This document shows positions 14,719 to 23,908 of a DNA stretch of 24,432 nucleotides, piece after piece. Position 1 is the stretch's first letter. Each line of letters starts with the position of its first letter. The notes beneath the pieces are model-generated. The model did no database searches. It saw nothing but the letters and a program-made list of their open reading frames with translations, and had not been told where the DNA came from. A program made the translations under genes and the position numbers. The stretch lies in NCBI GenBank assembly GCA_963742955.1, contig CAVUOA010000031.1, positions 1-24,432 of the forward strand, read 5' to 3'. The stretch comes from CAVUOA01 sp963742955 (GTDB taxonomy: Bacteria; Bacteroidota; Ignavibacteria; Tepidaquicellales; OLB5).

Positions 14719-15955
14719 TTTCTTTAAGGTTTACTCTTTGCAATCTAATTATACGCTTGTAAATAAACAGTAAAATTATTCCTGCATAAAGCTTTGGATA
14801 TGCAAGCAAATAGACAGGGAAAGAAGAGAACTGCATTGATTTGTAGTTAAGCGGAGCAATCATTACTGCAATAGCTATAATAAAGAACAATTCATGTATA
14901 CCGATGCTGCGTTTTTCTCTGAACTCCTCAATCAGAATTTTTGACATACCGATAACAAGCGGAAGAAAAAGCAGGTAATGGTATTCCTCGGCAACAGGAG
15001 CCGTTATAACTCCCGCCGCAATTGCTGCGGAAAACGAAAGCGGAAGATGTTCTTCGGAAATATTTTTTTCAAATAATATATATGCAATAAATAACAGGCT
15101 GATTAAGATACTAATAATAAAGACCAGGTTGTTCGGCAGAATTATTACCGGATGAGGGAGCCACTTCTGGTCATAAATAAAAGTATGCATCATCAAGCTG
15201 TTAATTGTCTGGTATGCAGTATTTCCCATTTCGGGCAGCTGCCCCATTTTACCGCTAACAGCCGATAAATATACTTTCCATGTGTTAACTCCAATTAACG
15301 GAATGCTGATGATAATCCCTGCTATAATAAATCCAATACTGTAAATCAGCTCTTTCCATTTTTTCTTAACAGCAAGCCATAGAAAGTTTACAACACCGTA
15401 GCCTTTAAATAAAAATACTGCTGATAACGGAAGTGTGAACAAAACATTTTTCCGTTTCTTTAAACCCAGCATGCCTATTGAAAACAGCAAAAGCAGAACT
15501 GCATAGATTTGCCCGAATGCAATATTTTCATAAACGGGACGCCAAAGTATTGTAATTAAAAGGATTAAAAGCCCTGTTTCTGTATTAAAATGCAGTCCAT
15601 AAATTATAAACAGTATATATATAGAGAGCAAAAATGCTGCAATTGAAAATATTGACCATGCTGCCCGTGCTGTATTAACATCCATCCATGCAAACGGCGC
15701 AAGCGCAAATGAATTTGTAGGTATGTTGCCCGCCAGTATATCGTAAACATCCATTCCGTATTCATCAATTTTCCCGCTGAAGTAATCATCACTGTAGCCT
15801 TTTGATAAGTCTTCGCCGGTTATGAGCATGCGCGAGAAAGTATAATAAGCGGCATAGCCGTGTGTAATTTTCGGCGCCCATTTTATAGAAAAGAGAGTGA
15901 GGTAAATAAGAGCGAGCAGGCAGAGGAGCTTAAGAAGAAAATTAGTCTTATTCAC
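14711..15955 (-). CDS. GT87-like polytopic mannosyltransferase (DUF2029)
   Basis: A 414-residue integral membrane protein with about ten hydrophobic helices. The conserved section ITILWRPVYENIAFGQIYAVLLLLFSIGMLGLKKRK resembles the NPP-lxxGQ-n region of GT87 (DUF2029) transferases. In that family, polyprenyl-phosphate sugars are used to glycosylate lipids or lipid-linked glycans on the outer face of the inner membrane. It begins with GTG at 15955, three bases after the radical SAM stop. A second family feature is the Asp-containing loop after the first helix. It probably adds a sugar to the glycan built by this operon. The family call is fairly sure, the donor and acceptor are not. Confidence 0.8.
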   Translation of the reverse strand: MNKTNFLLKLLCLLALIYLTLFSIKWAPKITHGYAAYYTFSRMLITGEDLSKGYSDDYFSGKIDEYGMDVYDILAGNIPTNSFALAPFAWMDVNTARAAWSIFSIAAFLLSIYILFIIYGLHFNTETGLLILLITILWRPVYENIAFGQIYAVLLLLFSIGMLGLKKRKNVLFTLPLSAVFLFKGYGVVNFLWLAVKKKWKELIYSIGFIIAGIIISIPLIGVNTWKVYLSAVSGKMGQLPEMGNTAYQTINSLMMHTFIYDQKWLPHPVIILPNNLVFIISILISLLFIAYILFEKNISEEHLPLSFSAAIAAGVITAPVAEEYHYLLFLPLVIGMSKILIEEFREKRSIGIHELFFIIAIAVMIAPLNYKSMQFSSFPVYLLAYPKLYAGIILLFIYKRIIRLQRVNLKEIA

Positions 15956-15958
15956 GAA

Positions 15959-16982
15959 TCAAAAATTTCCTTTTAGCGCAGCTCGTTTGGTAACGTTAAG
16001 ACTGCAAACACAGGTTTTACAGCGTTCAGGTTCAAAAGCTCGGACTTGCTTTCGGGTGGTTACAGCTTCATCACCGTTGAGAATCTGTATTAATGATTTC
16101 TCCCGTATGTTCCCCAGCTTAGGCAGAAAGAAGCACGGCAGAACATCGCCTCTCGCAGTAATTACGGTTGACATCATCGGGGCATTGCAGTAAACAGGAG
16201 GGAATTTACCATTACCGAGCGCTGATGAAAAATATTCCGCATAACCCATAAGCTTAGCGTAAGGTTCAGATACGAAATGAGCATCGAAATATTTCTTATC
16301 AATATTATTAATAATTTTCTTAAGCTCCGTTATTTCGTCATTGTTTAAAAGTAAGGAATTGTCATTAACCGATGTATCACCGTGTTCTCTGCCGAATGCT
16401 TCCGAATACACATCAACAGGCAGATATGAAACGCGGGTGATTCCTAACTCAGCGCCAAGCTGAATTATATCATTCAGCTGACGGAAATTATTTTTTTGTA
16501 TAACCGTTCTGAATGAAATATCAAGATGAGGGAAATTTTCTTTTGTGTGCCTAATCCCCTCGATGATTAGGTTAAGTGAATTAACTCCTCTAATCGCGTC
16601 ATGTGTTTCAGGCTTTGCCCCATCTATTGAAATTATCAGCTCTTCAAGAAACGGCGCAAGCTTATCGATTTTCTTCTTAAGAAGGACGCCGTTGGTAAGA
16701 ATCGTTTGTTTAACATTGTGCTTTGAAAATATTTGGCATATTTCTTCCAGGTCTGTTCTTAGAATCGGTTCACCCCCTGAAAATACAATATGTTTTAATC
16801 CGAGTGATGAAAGTTCACCTGCAAGCATTTCGATTTCTTTAATTGTTAGCTCATCGGGGAGAGGTTTGCGGTATGAGCACATGGCGCAGCGCAGGTTGCA
16901 TCCTTCGGTTACGTAAAGGATAACAATCGGCAAGTGTGTGTATTTTACTGCCTGCTGTATTTAGTAAAGCTTTGAAGTTCAA
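15959..16982 (-). CDS. Radical SAM protein with SPASM-like C-terminus, probable frameshift near the start
   Basis: The radical SAM cluster motif CNLRCAMC (Cys-x3-Cys-x2-Cys) is followed by VFSGGEPILR (SAM-binding GGE), SIDGAKPETHD and VIQKNNF. The C-terminus has CNAPMMSTVITARGDVLPCFF and FEPERCKTCVC, a cysteine pattern like SPASM/twitch domains that bind an auxiliary Fe-S cluster. The continuous frame starts only at a TTG (16933), just before the motif. Removing one A from the run at 16943-16946 connects to an upstream frame starting at TTG 16982 (MNFKALLNTAGSK...), giving 340 residues and a gap of 11 bases to the previous gene; this restoration is likely but less certain than the others. Role inferred: radical modification of a sugar, lipid or peptide linked to the glycan pathway. 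Confidence 0.85.
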
Positions 16983-16993
16983 ATGCAGTTATT

Positions 16994-18496
16994 TTATTTT
17001 TCTTCGAAAGCAAAGCCTTCGATTTCCGGCTGGCGGTAACGAAGCAGACGCATGCTTACCATAATCTCGTAAGGCGCTGTATATACGGAGCTTAAATAGC
17101 GCCATGAGCCTAATGATCTGAGCAGCGCACGCCTCCAGCCTTTGATTTTTAAATCACTGTTAGTGGGGTAATATGCATTCAATGTTTTTTCGAAGTTCCT
17201 GATTTTCTTAAAGTGGTGAGGCTTTAGCCATGGCGTTAACGGATTTTTTCTTAAATCAAAATTTGCCCAGCGCGGTGAAACCCATTCTTCAAGTGTTTTG
17301 GGATAGTCGAATCCTTTCATCTTAGCTGCAAGTGACATTTCGGAATCCTCAAAATTCACAGGTGAGTAAGTATAAATAATTATTTCAGCTGAAGGATTTA
17401 TCTGCTTAACTTTCTTTATGTACTTAATGTCATTATCAATATCGCGGTCAATGTTGCTGGTGGGACTGCCCAGCACAAAAGAAAACTCCGGCACGATATT
17501 GTATTTTCGTGAGCGCTCTGCAAGCTCAAGCACTGTTTCGGATGTTTGTGTTCCACCTTTATCCATCAGCTTCAGTATTTCATCTGAGCTTGATTCTGCT
17601 CCGAAAAAAATCATTTTGCATCCTGCACGGCTCATCATTTCCCATGTGTCATCGGTAAACTTCATTGTAGTATCCGGTCTTGCCTCGCCCCACCACCCGA
17701 TGTTTAAATCCTTGATTCCGTTTGCGATATCATATGTTCTTTTTTCGGAAACAAAGAAATTATTATCATGAAACTCAACGGCGCCGATATTATATTTTTC
17801 CTTCAGGAATTTTAAATCATCAACCACAAGCTCTGCGTTTCTGCCAATCCACCTGCCTTTGTATACTCCCGCAACCGCGCAGAATCCGCAGAGGAAAGGA
17901 CACCCAACGCTTGAATGATACGCCATTGTTCTGGGACCCAGGTATGTTCTTGAACGCTTGAGGTACTTATCGACATCAACTTTATGATAAGGCAGGAGGG
18001 GAATTAAGCTGGGGTCGATAGTTTCACTTTTTTTATTATGAACAATTTCTCCGTTTTGCCTGTACGACAGCCCGTCGATTTCGTTCAGCTTTTTCGCACC
18101 GGGTACTCCTTCCATCGAATCCATAAAATCACGGATTGCAAACTCAGCATGACCGCGGAAAACGTAATCGACGTAACCGGATTCCAATACAGTGTTGGGA
18201 TGCAGCGAAGGAAAATATCCGCCCCAGAGTATTTTTAAATCGGGGAATTTCGATTTAAGAGATTTCGATAAATCCACAGCGCGGTGCAGCTGAAGCGCGG
18301 GCATTATGGTTAAGCCAAGATACTTAATTCCTTTTTCCCCGATTAGCTTAACCAGGGTTTCTTCCATACGGGGATTAACGTTCTCGTCTTCTATATAATA
18401 CTCATGCCTGCCCTCAAGGAATGCCCCGAGCGTTAGAATCGAGTTCGGAACACGGTAACCGTGATTTGCGCTTTTAGGATTTAACAGTATTATCAT
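16994..18496 (-). CDS. B12-binding radical SAM protein
   Basis: This 500-residue protein has an N-terminal cobalamin-binding-type Rossmann domain (about 1-125: LLNPKSANHGYRVPNSILTLGAFL, YLGLTIMPALQLHRA, ILWGGYFPSLHP, YVFRGHAEFA). It is followed by a radical SAM barrel with CPFLCGFC (Cys199, Cys203, Cys206) and FFGAESSSDEIL. The C-terminal 130 residues are specific to this protein. Family members carry out radical methylations, ring contractions or C-C bond chemistry on lipids, glycans or antibiotics. The ATG overlaps the flippase stop (ATGA), so the two genes are translationally coupled. That makes a role in building the exported glycan or its lipid carrier likely. The exact reaction cannot be read. 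Confidence 0.9.
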   Translation of the reverse strand: MIILLNPKSANHGYRVPNSILTLGAFLEGRHEYYIEDENVNPRMEETLVKLIGEKGIKYLGLTIMPALQLHRAVDLSKSLKSKFPDLKILWGGYFPSLHPNTVLESGYVDYVFRGHAEFAIRDFMDSMEGVPGAKKLNEIDGLSYRQNGEIVHNKKSETIDPSLIPLLPYHKVDVDKYLKRSRTYLGPRTMAYHSSVGCPFLCGFCAVAGVYKGRWIGRNAELVVDDLKFLKEKYNIGAVEFHDNNFFVSEKRTYDIANGIKDLNIGWWGEARPDTTMKFTDDTWEMMSRAGCKMIFFGAESSSDEILKLMDKGGTQTSETVLELAERSRKYNIVPEFSFVLGSPTSNIDRDIDNDIKYIKKVKQINPSAEIIIYTYSPVNFEDSEMSLAAKMKGFDYPKTLEEWVSPRWANFDLRKNPLTPWLKPHHFKKIRNFEKTLNAYYPTNSDLKIKGWRRALLRSLGSWRYLSSVYTAPYEIMVSMRLLRYRQPEIEGFAFEEK

Positions 18497-19740
18497 TTAA
18501 GCTTTTTACCAATTGAATAGAATTTAACAATCTGGATAAACATTAACAAATATTCCATGCTAATCGTTACAGCAGCAGCGCCAATGTAATTCCATTTCCA
18601 TATCAAAATAATGCTAAAAACAGCATTCAAAAGCCAAATTACGGCATAAATTTTAAGCAGGAATTTTTCCATGTAGACGGATAACATGTAGGTTTGTATA
18701 ACCGTATATACAAGCAGGGGAATTATTGTGAATGAAACAATTTTTAAAACAGGCTTTGCTTCTTCTATTTTGAATGTCAGGTCAATTAATAATCCTGATA
18801 GAAAAAACAATGCAATGGATGCAGCAGCCCCGATTATGAATGAATATTTTATAAGCTCCTTTGCCAGCTCATATGAAGTTTTCTTTTGGTCTTTTAAGTT
18901 TGCTATGAACGGGTAAACCGAATTATACAAAGCGCCGGAAAGTAATCCCGCCCCGCTTGTGAATCTTGTGCCGGCTGAGAATATTCCAACCGATACGGTT
19001 GAAGAAATGTATTCAAGCAGTATTATATTAATTCTCGGCATTGTGAACGTAAGTACGTTGTTGAAAAAAAGAACCGAGCTTTCTTTTGCTTTACTGAATG
19101 CATTCTTTAAAGAAATGGTAATTCTTTTGATTTCAATATTTTGTTTTGCAAGTATCCTGTTATTTGTGAAGCTGAAGATATAATAAGTTATGATTTCAAT
19201 AAACATGATTAAAACAAATACACCTTCAAGCCCCAAACCTTTATCAATTACAAAATAGGACCCCGCAATCTGCAGCAATGAGCTTATGCTTCTTATGATA
19301 GTAGGATATTTCTGGTAACCGAAAACACGGATTGAAGCCTCATAGCTGGTTTGGTACAGGCGGGGAATTATAACAACAACACCTGCAAGCAGCGTTATAT
19401 TAAAATTTGTTTTGTTGAAGAAGTAAATTACTGCGAGCGTTACAATTACAGCTGCAGCACCCGAAAATGTTTTAACGGAGTTTGCCTCCGAGATGAATTT
19501 AAAAGCATCCGGTTTATCACCGCCTATTTTTCTGACAAGCGATGTTGTAAGCCCGAAATCAGCTATCATATACAGCACTGATGAAATTGCAATAATAAAT
19601 GTGTACTTACCCAGCTCATCAACGCCCATCATCCGTGATATAAACACAGCAATTACAAACGAGCTGGAGAAATTCACCGCATTGAGCGCCAGCACCCAAA
19701 GTGTATCTTTAGCGATTTTATTTAAATATTCCTTTATCAA
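18493..19740 (-). CDS. Wzx-like polysaccharide flippase
   Basis: A 415-residue polytopic protein with about twelve hydrophobic helices, no large soluble domain and the typical start of oligosaccharide flippases (KDTLWVLALNAVNFSSSFVIAVFISRMMGVDELGKYTFI, showing the G-Y-T/F turn after helix 2). Such MOP-superfamily proteins flip undecaprenyl-linked glycans to the outer face of the inner membrane. It starts at TTG 19740, overlapping the GT4 stop by four bases, and its stop overlaps the next ATG. The placement next to glycosyltransferases makes the function fairly sure. Confidence 0.88.
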   Translation of the reverse strand: MIKEYLNKIAKDTLWVLALNAVNFSSSFVIAVFISRMMGVDELGKYTFIIAISSVLYMIADFGLTTSLVRKIGGDKPDAFKFISEANSVKTFSGAAAVIVTLAVIYFFNKTNFNITLLAGVVVIIPRLYQTSYEASIRVFGYQKYPTIIRSISSLLQIAGSYFVIDKGLGLEGVFVLIMFIEIITYYIFSFTNNRILAKQNIEIKRITISLKNAFSKAKESSVLFFNNVLTFTMPRINIILLEYISSTVSVGIFSAGTRFTSGAGLLSGALYNSVYPFIANLKDQKKTSYELAKELIKYSFIIGAAASIALFFLSGLLIDLTFKIEEAKPVLKIVSFTIIPLLVYTVIQTYMLSVYMEKFLLKIYAVIWLLNAVFSIILIWKWNYIGAAAVTISMEYLLMFIQIVKFYSIGKKLK

Positions 19741-20861
19741 ACTAAACTTTTATACAATTCAATAAATGAATTAACACATTTGTTCAAAGAAAAATTTTCT
19801 TTCAATTCAGGGATTTTTAATAATGCTCTTTCGGATTTACCGGAATAATTTTCGATTACATTAATAATATTTTCAGCAAGACTTTCTGCATTTCCCGGCT
19901 CAACTGTATTATTTGTGATTTCACTCGCAATTCCAACATTAGTTGATATTAAAGGTAATCCGCAGAAAGCAGCTTCTATTAATGACATGTTTTGTGATTC
20001 ATACAAAGAACTGAGTACAAATATATTGCTGCTGTTTAGAACTGAAGGAATATTTTCATATTCAACAAATCCTTTTAACTCAATATTGTTAGTTAAGCCC
20101 AATTCATGTATCATTTTCGTGAGAATATTTTTATCATCACGTCCGCAGATAGTCAGGCGTACACCCGGATATTTTTGTTTTACTATCAGCATTGCTTTGA
20201 GCATCACATTATATGCTTTTACCGGAACAGCAGAACCAATCGTGACAAGTGCCGGGAAATTTGTATTTGTCCTGCGCGGATAAAATAATTTATCGTCAAC
20301 CCCAAATGGTATTTTCACCACTTTGGAAAATACCAAATTATTATAGTAACCATCTATTTTTTCAGCAATATATGATGAGCCTGCAGCAATTTTATCAGCT
20401 CTTTCAAACGCCATATCAACAAATGTTCTCTGCCAGAATTTTGTTCTGCTTCCGTAATGAATTTCCGGCAGCTCCGCCAGCTCACCGCCGCAAACATTGG
20501 CAATAAACGGAATGTTTAATTTCTTAGCAATACGTGATGCAGCGTAACCTGATTCACCGGACCAGACGGAATGTATTATATCAAATGGATTTTTTTTGTG
20601 TTCCTCTGCGAATTTCTTTCTGCATTGTTTCCATAGCTTAATCTTTTCAAGCTTTGAGAGATTTTCTTTCCCGGCAAATGAATATACTTTTGCATTATAG
20701 AAATTATATTCGTGCTTGTTAACGGGATAGTAGAACGAAAATATCACAAGCTCAATTTCACCGTGTAAAGAAAGCTCTCTTGCGAGATTATGAATAGCTG
20801 CTGCGCCACCATAATCGTTTTCATCTTTTGAAAACCCCGTTGTTATCCATGCTATTCTCAT
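19737..20861 (-). CDS. GT4 family glycosyltransferase
   Basis: This 374-residue GT-B enzyme has the N-terminal acceptor domain beginning RIAWITTGF...GGAAAIHNLARELSLHG and the C-terminal donor domain with LVTIGSAVPVKAYNVMLKA and LTICGRDDK. The E-x7-E motif is in FVLSSLYESQNMSLIEAAFCGLPLI. These are the hallmarks of retaining GT4 transferases that use nucleotide sugars on the cytoplasmic side. The ATG at 20861 is ten bases after the upstream GT39-like stop, and its end overlaps the flippase start. It should add a sugar to the lipid-linked intermediate before flipping. The sugar is unknown. Confidence 0.9.
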   Translation of the reverse strand: MRIAWITTGFSKDENDYGGAAAIHNLARELSLHGEIELVIFSFYYPVNKHEYNFYNAKVYSFAGKENLSKLEKIKLWKQCRKKFAEEHKKNPFDIIHSVWSGESGYAASRIAKKLNIPFIANVCGGELAELPEIHYGSRTKFWQRTFVDMAFERADKIAAGSSYIAEKIDGYYNNLVFSKVVKIPFGVDDKLFYPRRTNTNFPALVTIGSAVPVKAYNVMLKAMLIVKQKYPGVRLTICGRDDKNILTKMIHELGLTNNIELKGFVEYENIPSVLNSSNIFVLSSLYESQNMSLIEAAFCGLPLISTNVGIASEITNNTVEPGNAESLAENIINVIENYSGKSERALLKIPELKENFSLNKCVNSFIELYKSLV

Positions 20862-20871
20862 AGTTATTTTT

Positions 20872-22381
20872 TCATTTTTTCTTCTGCAGCTCCAGTATAG
20901 TAAACTTGTTCACCGTTCCGATATTTTGAAGCGGGTAGTTACCTGTAATAAAATCATATTTCTTTTCCATCGGCAAGTCTTTCCATTGTGTTTTTATATT
21001 TTCAACCGGGAGTATAAAATAAACATTGTGAACAGACGAATCAATTTTATTTTTTAATTCATTCTGTTTGTTATTGAAAAACTCATCTGCTTTTATTTTT
21101 GTGTAATGATTTATTGCAAGTGTAACGTCGAAAGCGAACACTTTCGAACTGTCCGGTATATTTGCGTTTACCCAGTTAACGACTTCGAATTCTTTATCTT
21201 TCTGCTCAGTAAATGTACTCATGTGGTAAAATATAAATATAGCAAATGCAGCAAGTCCCATATAAAGAAATACTTTTTTATAAAATTCTTTTATTTTTAT
21301 ATCCGCTAACCCGTATGCCGAAACAATAATCATAACCGGCATAAAGCTGATTAAAAATCTCAAAGCCTGGTAAGCGCCTCCCGAAAAAAATATATAATAA
21401 ACCAGAAACCAGCTTGATGCAAAAATTATTACTTTATAATTCTGTTTCTTTAAAAGCAGGTAAGCGCCGGCAAGAAATGAAAATCCAAACAGCGAAAGAT
21501 AAAACGGATGAAACACCGGTGAAAGATTATAGAAAACGTTCCACATACGGTAATGCATTGTGCCGTCAAAAGTTGTAAAATCTTTACGGAAGAAATTCAG
21601 AAAACTCCACATTGCAGGCCAGATTCCAACCCCGCCCTCGGTATGGAAATTCGGTATGCCGTTTTGTAAAACGTAATATAATTGCGGGGCGAAAAAAATA
21701 ATGCCAAATACAGAACCAATTATAATATCACGAATTAATATTCCGGGTTTAATTTTATTTTTTGCCGATGAATAAATAATGAAAACCAATACCGGAATTA
21801 CCAGAAGCCCGTATCCGTAACGAGTCATTACGGAAAGTGATAACGTCAATGCAGCATAAATTAAATGCTTCAGCTTAAACGTATTTGAATATTTCACAAC
21901 CTGCCACATGCTCCATGCAGCAAACATAATAGCGAGTGAATCGCTCATAACTACAATACTTGATTTCACTAAAAGCGGAATGAATGCTGTTATAATGCCT
22001 GCATACAGCGCAATTTTTTTTCTTTGCAGAATTTCTGTTCCGGGAAACAAATCAAATGCAAGCAGATAAACAAACCCTGCGCAGAGTGAGCCGGAATTGA
22101 GGCTTACCAGCAGCCCCGCCAGCCATACATTCCCCGCTGTAAATATTGTAAAAACAGATGTAAACAAAGGAAATCCTATTGGCCAGTAGAAAGCAGGGGG
22201 AATGTGAAAATGAGCAAGTGAATCGTAAAATGTTTTTGAGTAGTCAAGATATCCGTAAGCATCCTGACCATAAAGACCATCGAATTTGAATATAAAAAGC
22301 AGAAGCAGCCTGAAAACAAATGAGAGAACAAATAATATTATAGAAATAATATGTATTTGATTTGCTCTCTTCGGATTTCAT
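20872..22381 (-). CDS. GT39/ArnT-like polytopic glycosyltransferase, frameshifted just after the start
   Basis: An integral membrane GT-C protein with about 10-12 helices and a C-terminal soluble part. The continuous frame begins only at a TTG at 22167, which would remove the catalytic first loop. Upstream in the same frame the expected N-terminus is present: a transmembrane helix, then FDGLYGQDAYGYLDYSKTF with the catalytic-type Asp of the first periplasmic loop (Asp40), then PPAFYWPIGFPL. An ATG at 22381 is one base out of frame; removing one A from AAA (22376-22378) gives a 502-residue protein starting MNPKRANQ, four bases after the corrected stop of the preceding gene. Family members transfer sugars from polyprenyl phosphate. 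Acceptor unknown. Confidence 0.85.
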
Positions 22382-22385
22382 CCGT

Positions 22386-23190
22386 TTACTTTCTCTCAAG
22401 AATAATTATGAAGTGGTCGCCAATCCTGTTAAAGCGGGTAAATTCCTTTTATAAGGTTATCGATTTTCATAAACAGCTTTACAATTGAAGGGAAGCGGTT
22501 GTAAATTCCGTAAAGATAAGGCGAGGGAGTGTTTAAACCCAGAGTGTAAATTCTTTTAACTGTGAAATTATTTCTGAAATATTTAGCAAAGCCGCGGGGA
22601 GTGAAGTAGTACGTCCATATTTTCTCATCTCCAAGCCCGGCAAAAATTCCTTCTTTTCTGTACCTGCGGAACGCTTCCTTGAAATTTAATTTTAACAAAT
22701 AATAAAATATTTCCCACGGGCAGGTTTTATTCATAACCGCTGCTATAAATTTTCCTCCGCTTTTGATTTTATTCGAGAGGTCATCACTCAGCCTGCTGAA
22801 ATCACCTATGCAGTTCAGTCCCCCGAAATTAGACATCGCTCCGTCAAAGCCGGCTTCATTCACCAGGGAGATGTTTTCGAAAGGACAAAGTTCTGCGCTG
22901 ACAATACCTTCCAAATTAAATTGTTTTATTTTTTCTTTTATTGCATTTATCATATTATCTGATATATCGGTGGCATGAACTTTTATGCCGTGCTGAGCCA
23001 TGAATAATGCATCGATGCCCGTCCCGGCGTTTAGCTCAAGCAGCTTATCGCCGGAGTTGAAATTCTTTAAATAAATTTCATGCACAACCATGCGCATCCA
23101 CTTTACGATTTCGTTAATACTCTCATCGTAATCGAATGTAAGCGCAGCGATGTTAAACGCCTCTTTTGTATGCTGTAATGTATCCTGCAT
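22386..23190 (-). CDS. Class I SAM-dependent methyltransferase, frameshifted at its 3' end
   Basis: The first gene of the glycan operon. Motif I is LELNAGTGID (51-60), the acidic residue of motif II is in ATDISDNMI (Asp75), and motif IV lies in FDGAMSNFGGLNCIGD. These mark a small-molecule or lipid/sugar methyltransferase. The continuous frame stops at 22429. Removing one C from CCC (plus strand GGG at 22436-22438) continues it as FNRIGDHFIIILERK, a typical ending of such proteins, to TAA at 22386 (267 residues). The next gene then starts four bases later, which supports the correction. It may methylate a sugar or lipid intermediate, but the substrate is not evident. Confidence 0.85.
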
Positions 23191-23206
23191 AAGCAGCGGG
23201 AATTTT

Positions 23207-23257
23207 CTATTTAGCTATTTGTCTATTTTACTATTTAACTATTTGTCTTAACTATTT
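23207..23257. repeat. 8-bp tandem repeat CTATTTNN in the glycan-operon leader
   Basis: CTATTT occurs at 23207, 23215, 23223, 23231 and 23239 with an exact period of 8, and again at 23252 after a 13-base step. The last two positions of each unit vary (AG, GT, TA, AA, GT). The block lies between the stop of the secreted-protein gene (which uses the last unit) and the start of the first glycan-operon gene at 23190. Confidence 0.75.
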
Positions 23258-23733
23258 CTCTTTGTCTTTTTTCTTTGTCGGGTCAACATGATAAATAAAA
23301 AGCGCAAAATGCCCGGTCATGTTATCACCCTTGAACTGGTCAACGTTTATGGTAAACTCATATTGTTCAAAATCGGTTGGAGTTATATCAACCTGCGGAA
23401 TAGAGCTTGTTGCTTCAGTTACATAATCCCAGTCCTTTTTGCTTTTTTTATAAACCACCATATTAAGCTTTGAAATTCTTCTGTCACCGATTACCATAAC
23501 CTTATAATCAAACGAGGGGTCAAGATACCTTGTAACCTGTTTTTTACCTGTGGTGCGTACAAGCAGGTCAACTGTTATGTTAACAATTTCCTGGTCTTTT
23601 TCGTCCTCAAGCTGGGAACTTTATCGGTTACTTTCTCCAGTATATCCTGCATAGTGGTTTCGGACTGTGAATAAGCGGTTTTAGCAAAAAATGCGAAAAT
23701 AATAACAGCAAAAGCGGTAATTAATGTTTTCAT
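23252..23733 (-). CDS. Secreted protein of unknown function, frameshifted near 23615
   Basis: The ATG at 23733 has a good Shine-Dalgarno (GGAG, seven bases upstream). It begins a signal peptide, MKTLITAFAVIIFAFFAKTAYSQ, and runs to VTDKVP, after which the frame is lost. Adding one C to CCC (plus strand GGG at 23614-23616) continues as QLEDEKDQEIVNITVDLLV, then RRISKLNMVVYKKSKKDWDYV and TPTDFEQYEFTINVDQF...GHFALFIYHVDP. The result is a 160-residue, beta-rich mature protein with a Lys-rich tail. I recognise no named domain. It looks like a conserved periplasmic or surface protein of FCB bacteria. It precedes the glycan operon on the same strand, separated by the octamer repeat; whether they are cotranscribed is open. 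Confidence 0.7.
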
Positions 23734-23819
23734 GATTTACTCCATTTAATTATTAAAGAATAGACTGCTTATTGATTTATATGAGCAAAGCCGGCGTTTT
23801 GTTTCAGATTATTTCTGTT

Positions 23820-23896
23820 GCGCATTCGGGGATTGCGTGTTATAGGCACATAGTATACTTGTATCGTCAACTGTAGCGCTCGTTCCCCGAACGAGC
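23820..23896. repeat. REPIN: two inverted REP hairpins next to the RAYT gene
   Basis: Left REP (23820-23845): GCGCATTC-GGG-GATTGCGT with tail GTTATAG. Right REP, opposite orientation (23871-23896): read on the minus strand GCTCGTTC-GGG-GAACGAGC with tail GCTACAG. Both have the same design, 8-bp stem, GGG loop and G-(T/C)TA-AG tail, as does the copy at 24397-24422. Two such units in opposite orientation form a REPIN. It ends 12 bp from the RAYT stop codon. Confidence 0.75.
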
Positions 23897-23908
23897 AAAT
23901 AGCACACT

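Noticed and set aside
22168..22428. Apparent 261-bp intergenic gap between the GT39-like gene and the methyltransferase.
   Set aside because: Almost all of it is coding once the two one-base breaks at 22376-22378 and 22436-22438 are undone.
23207..23257. CRISPR-like repeat array.
   Set aside because: The period is only 8 bp, without spacers or cas genes.
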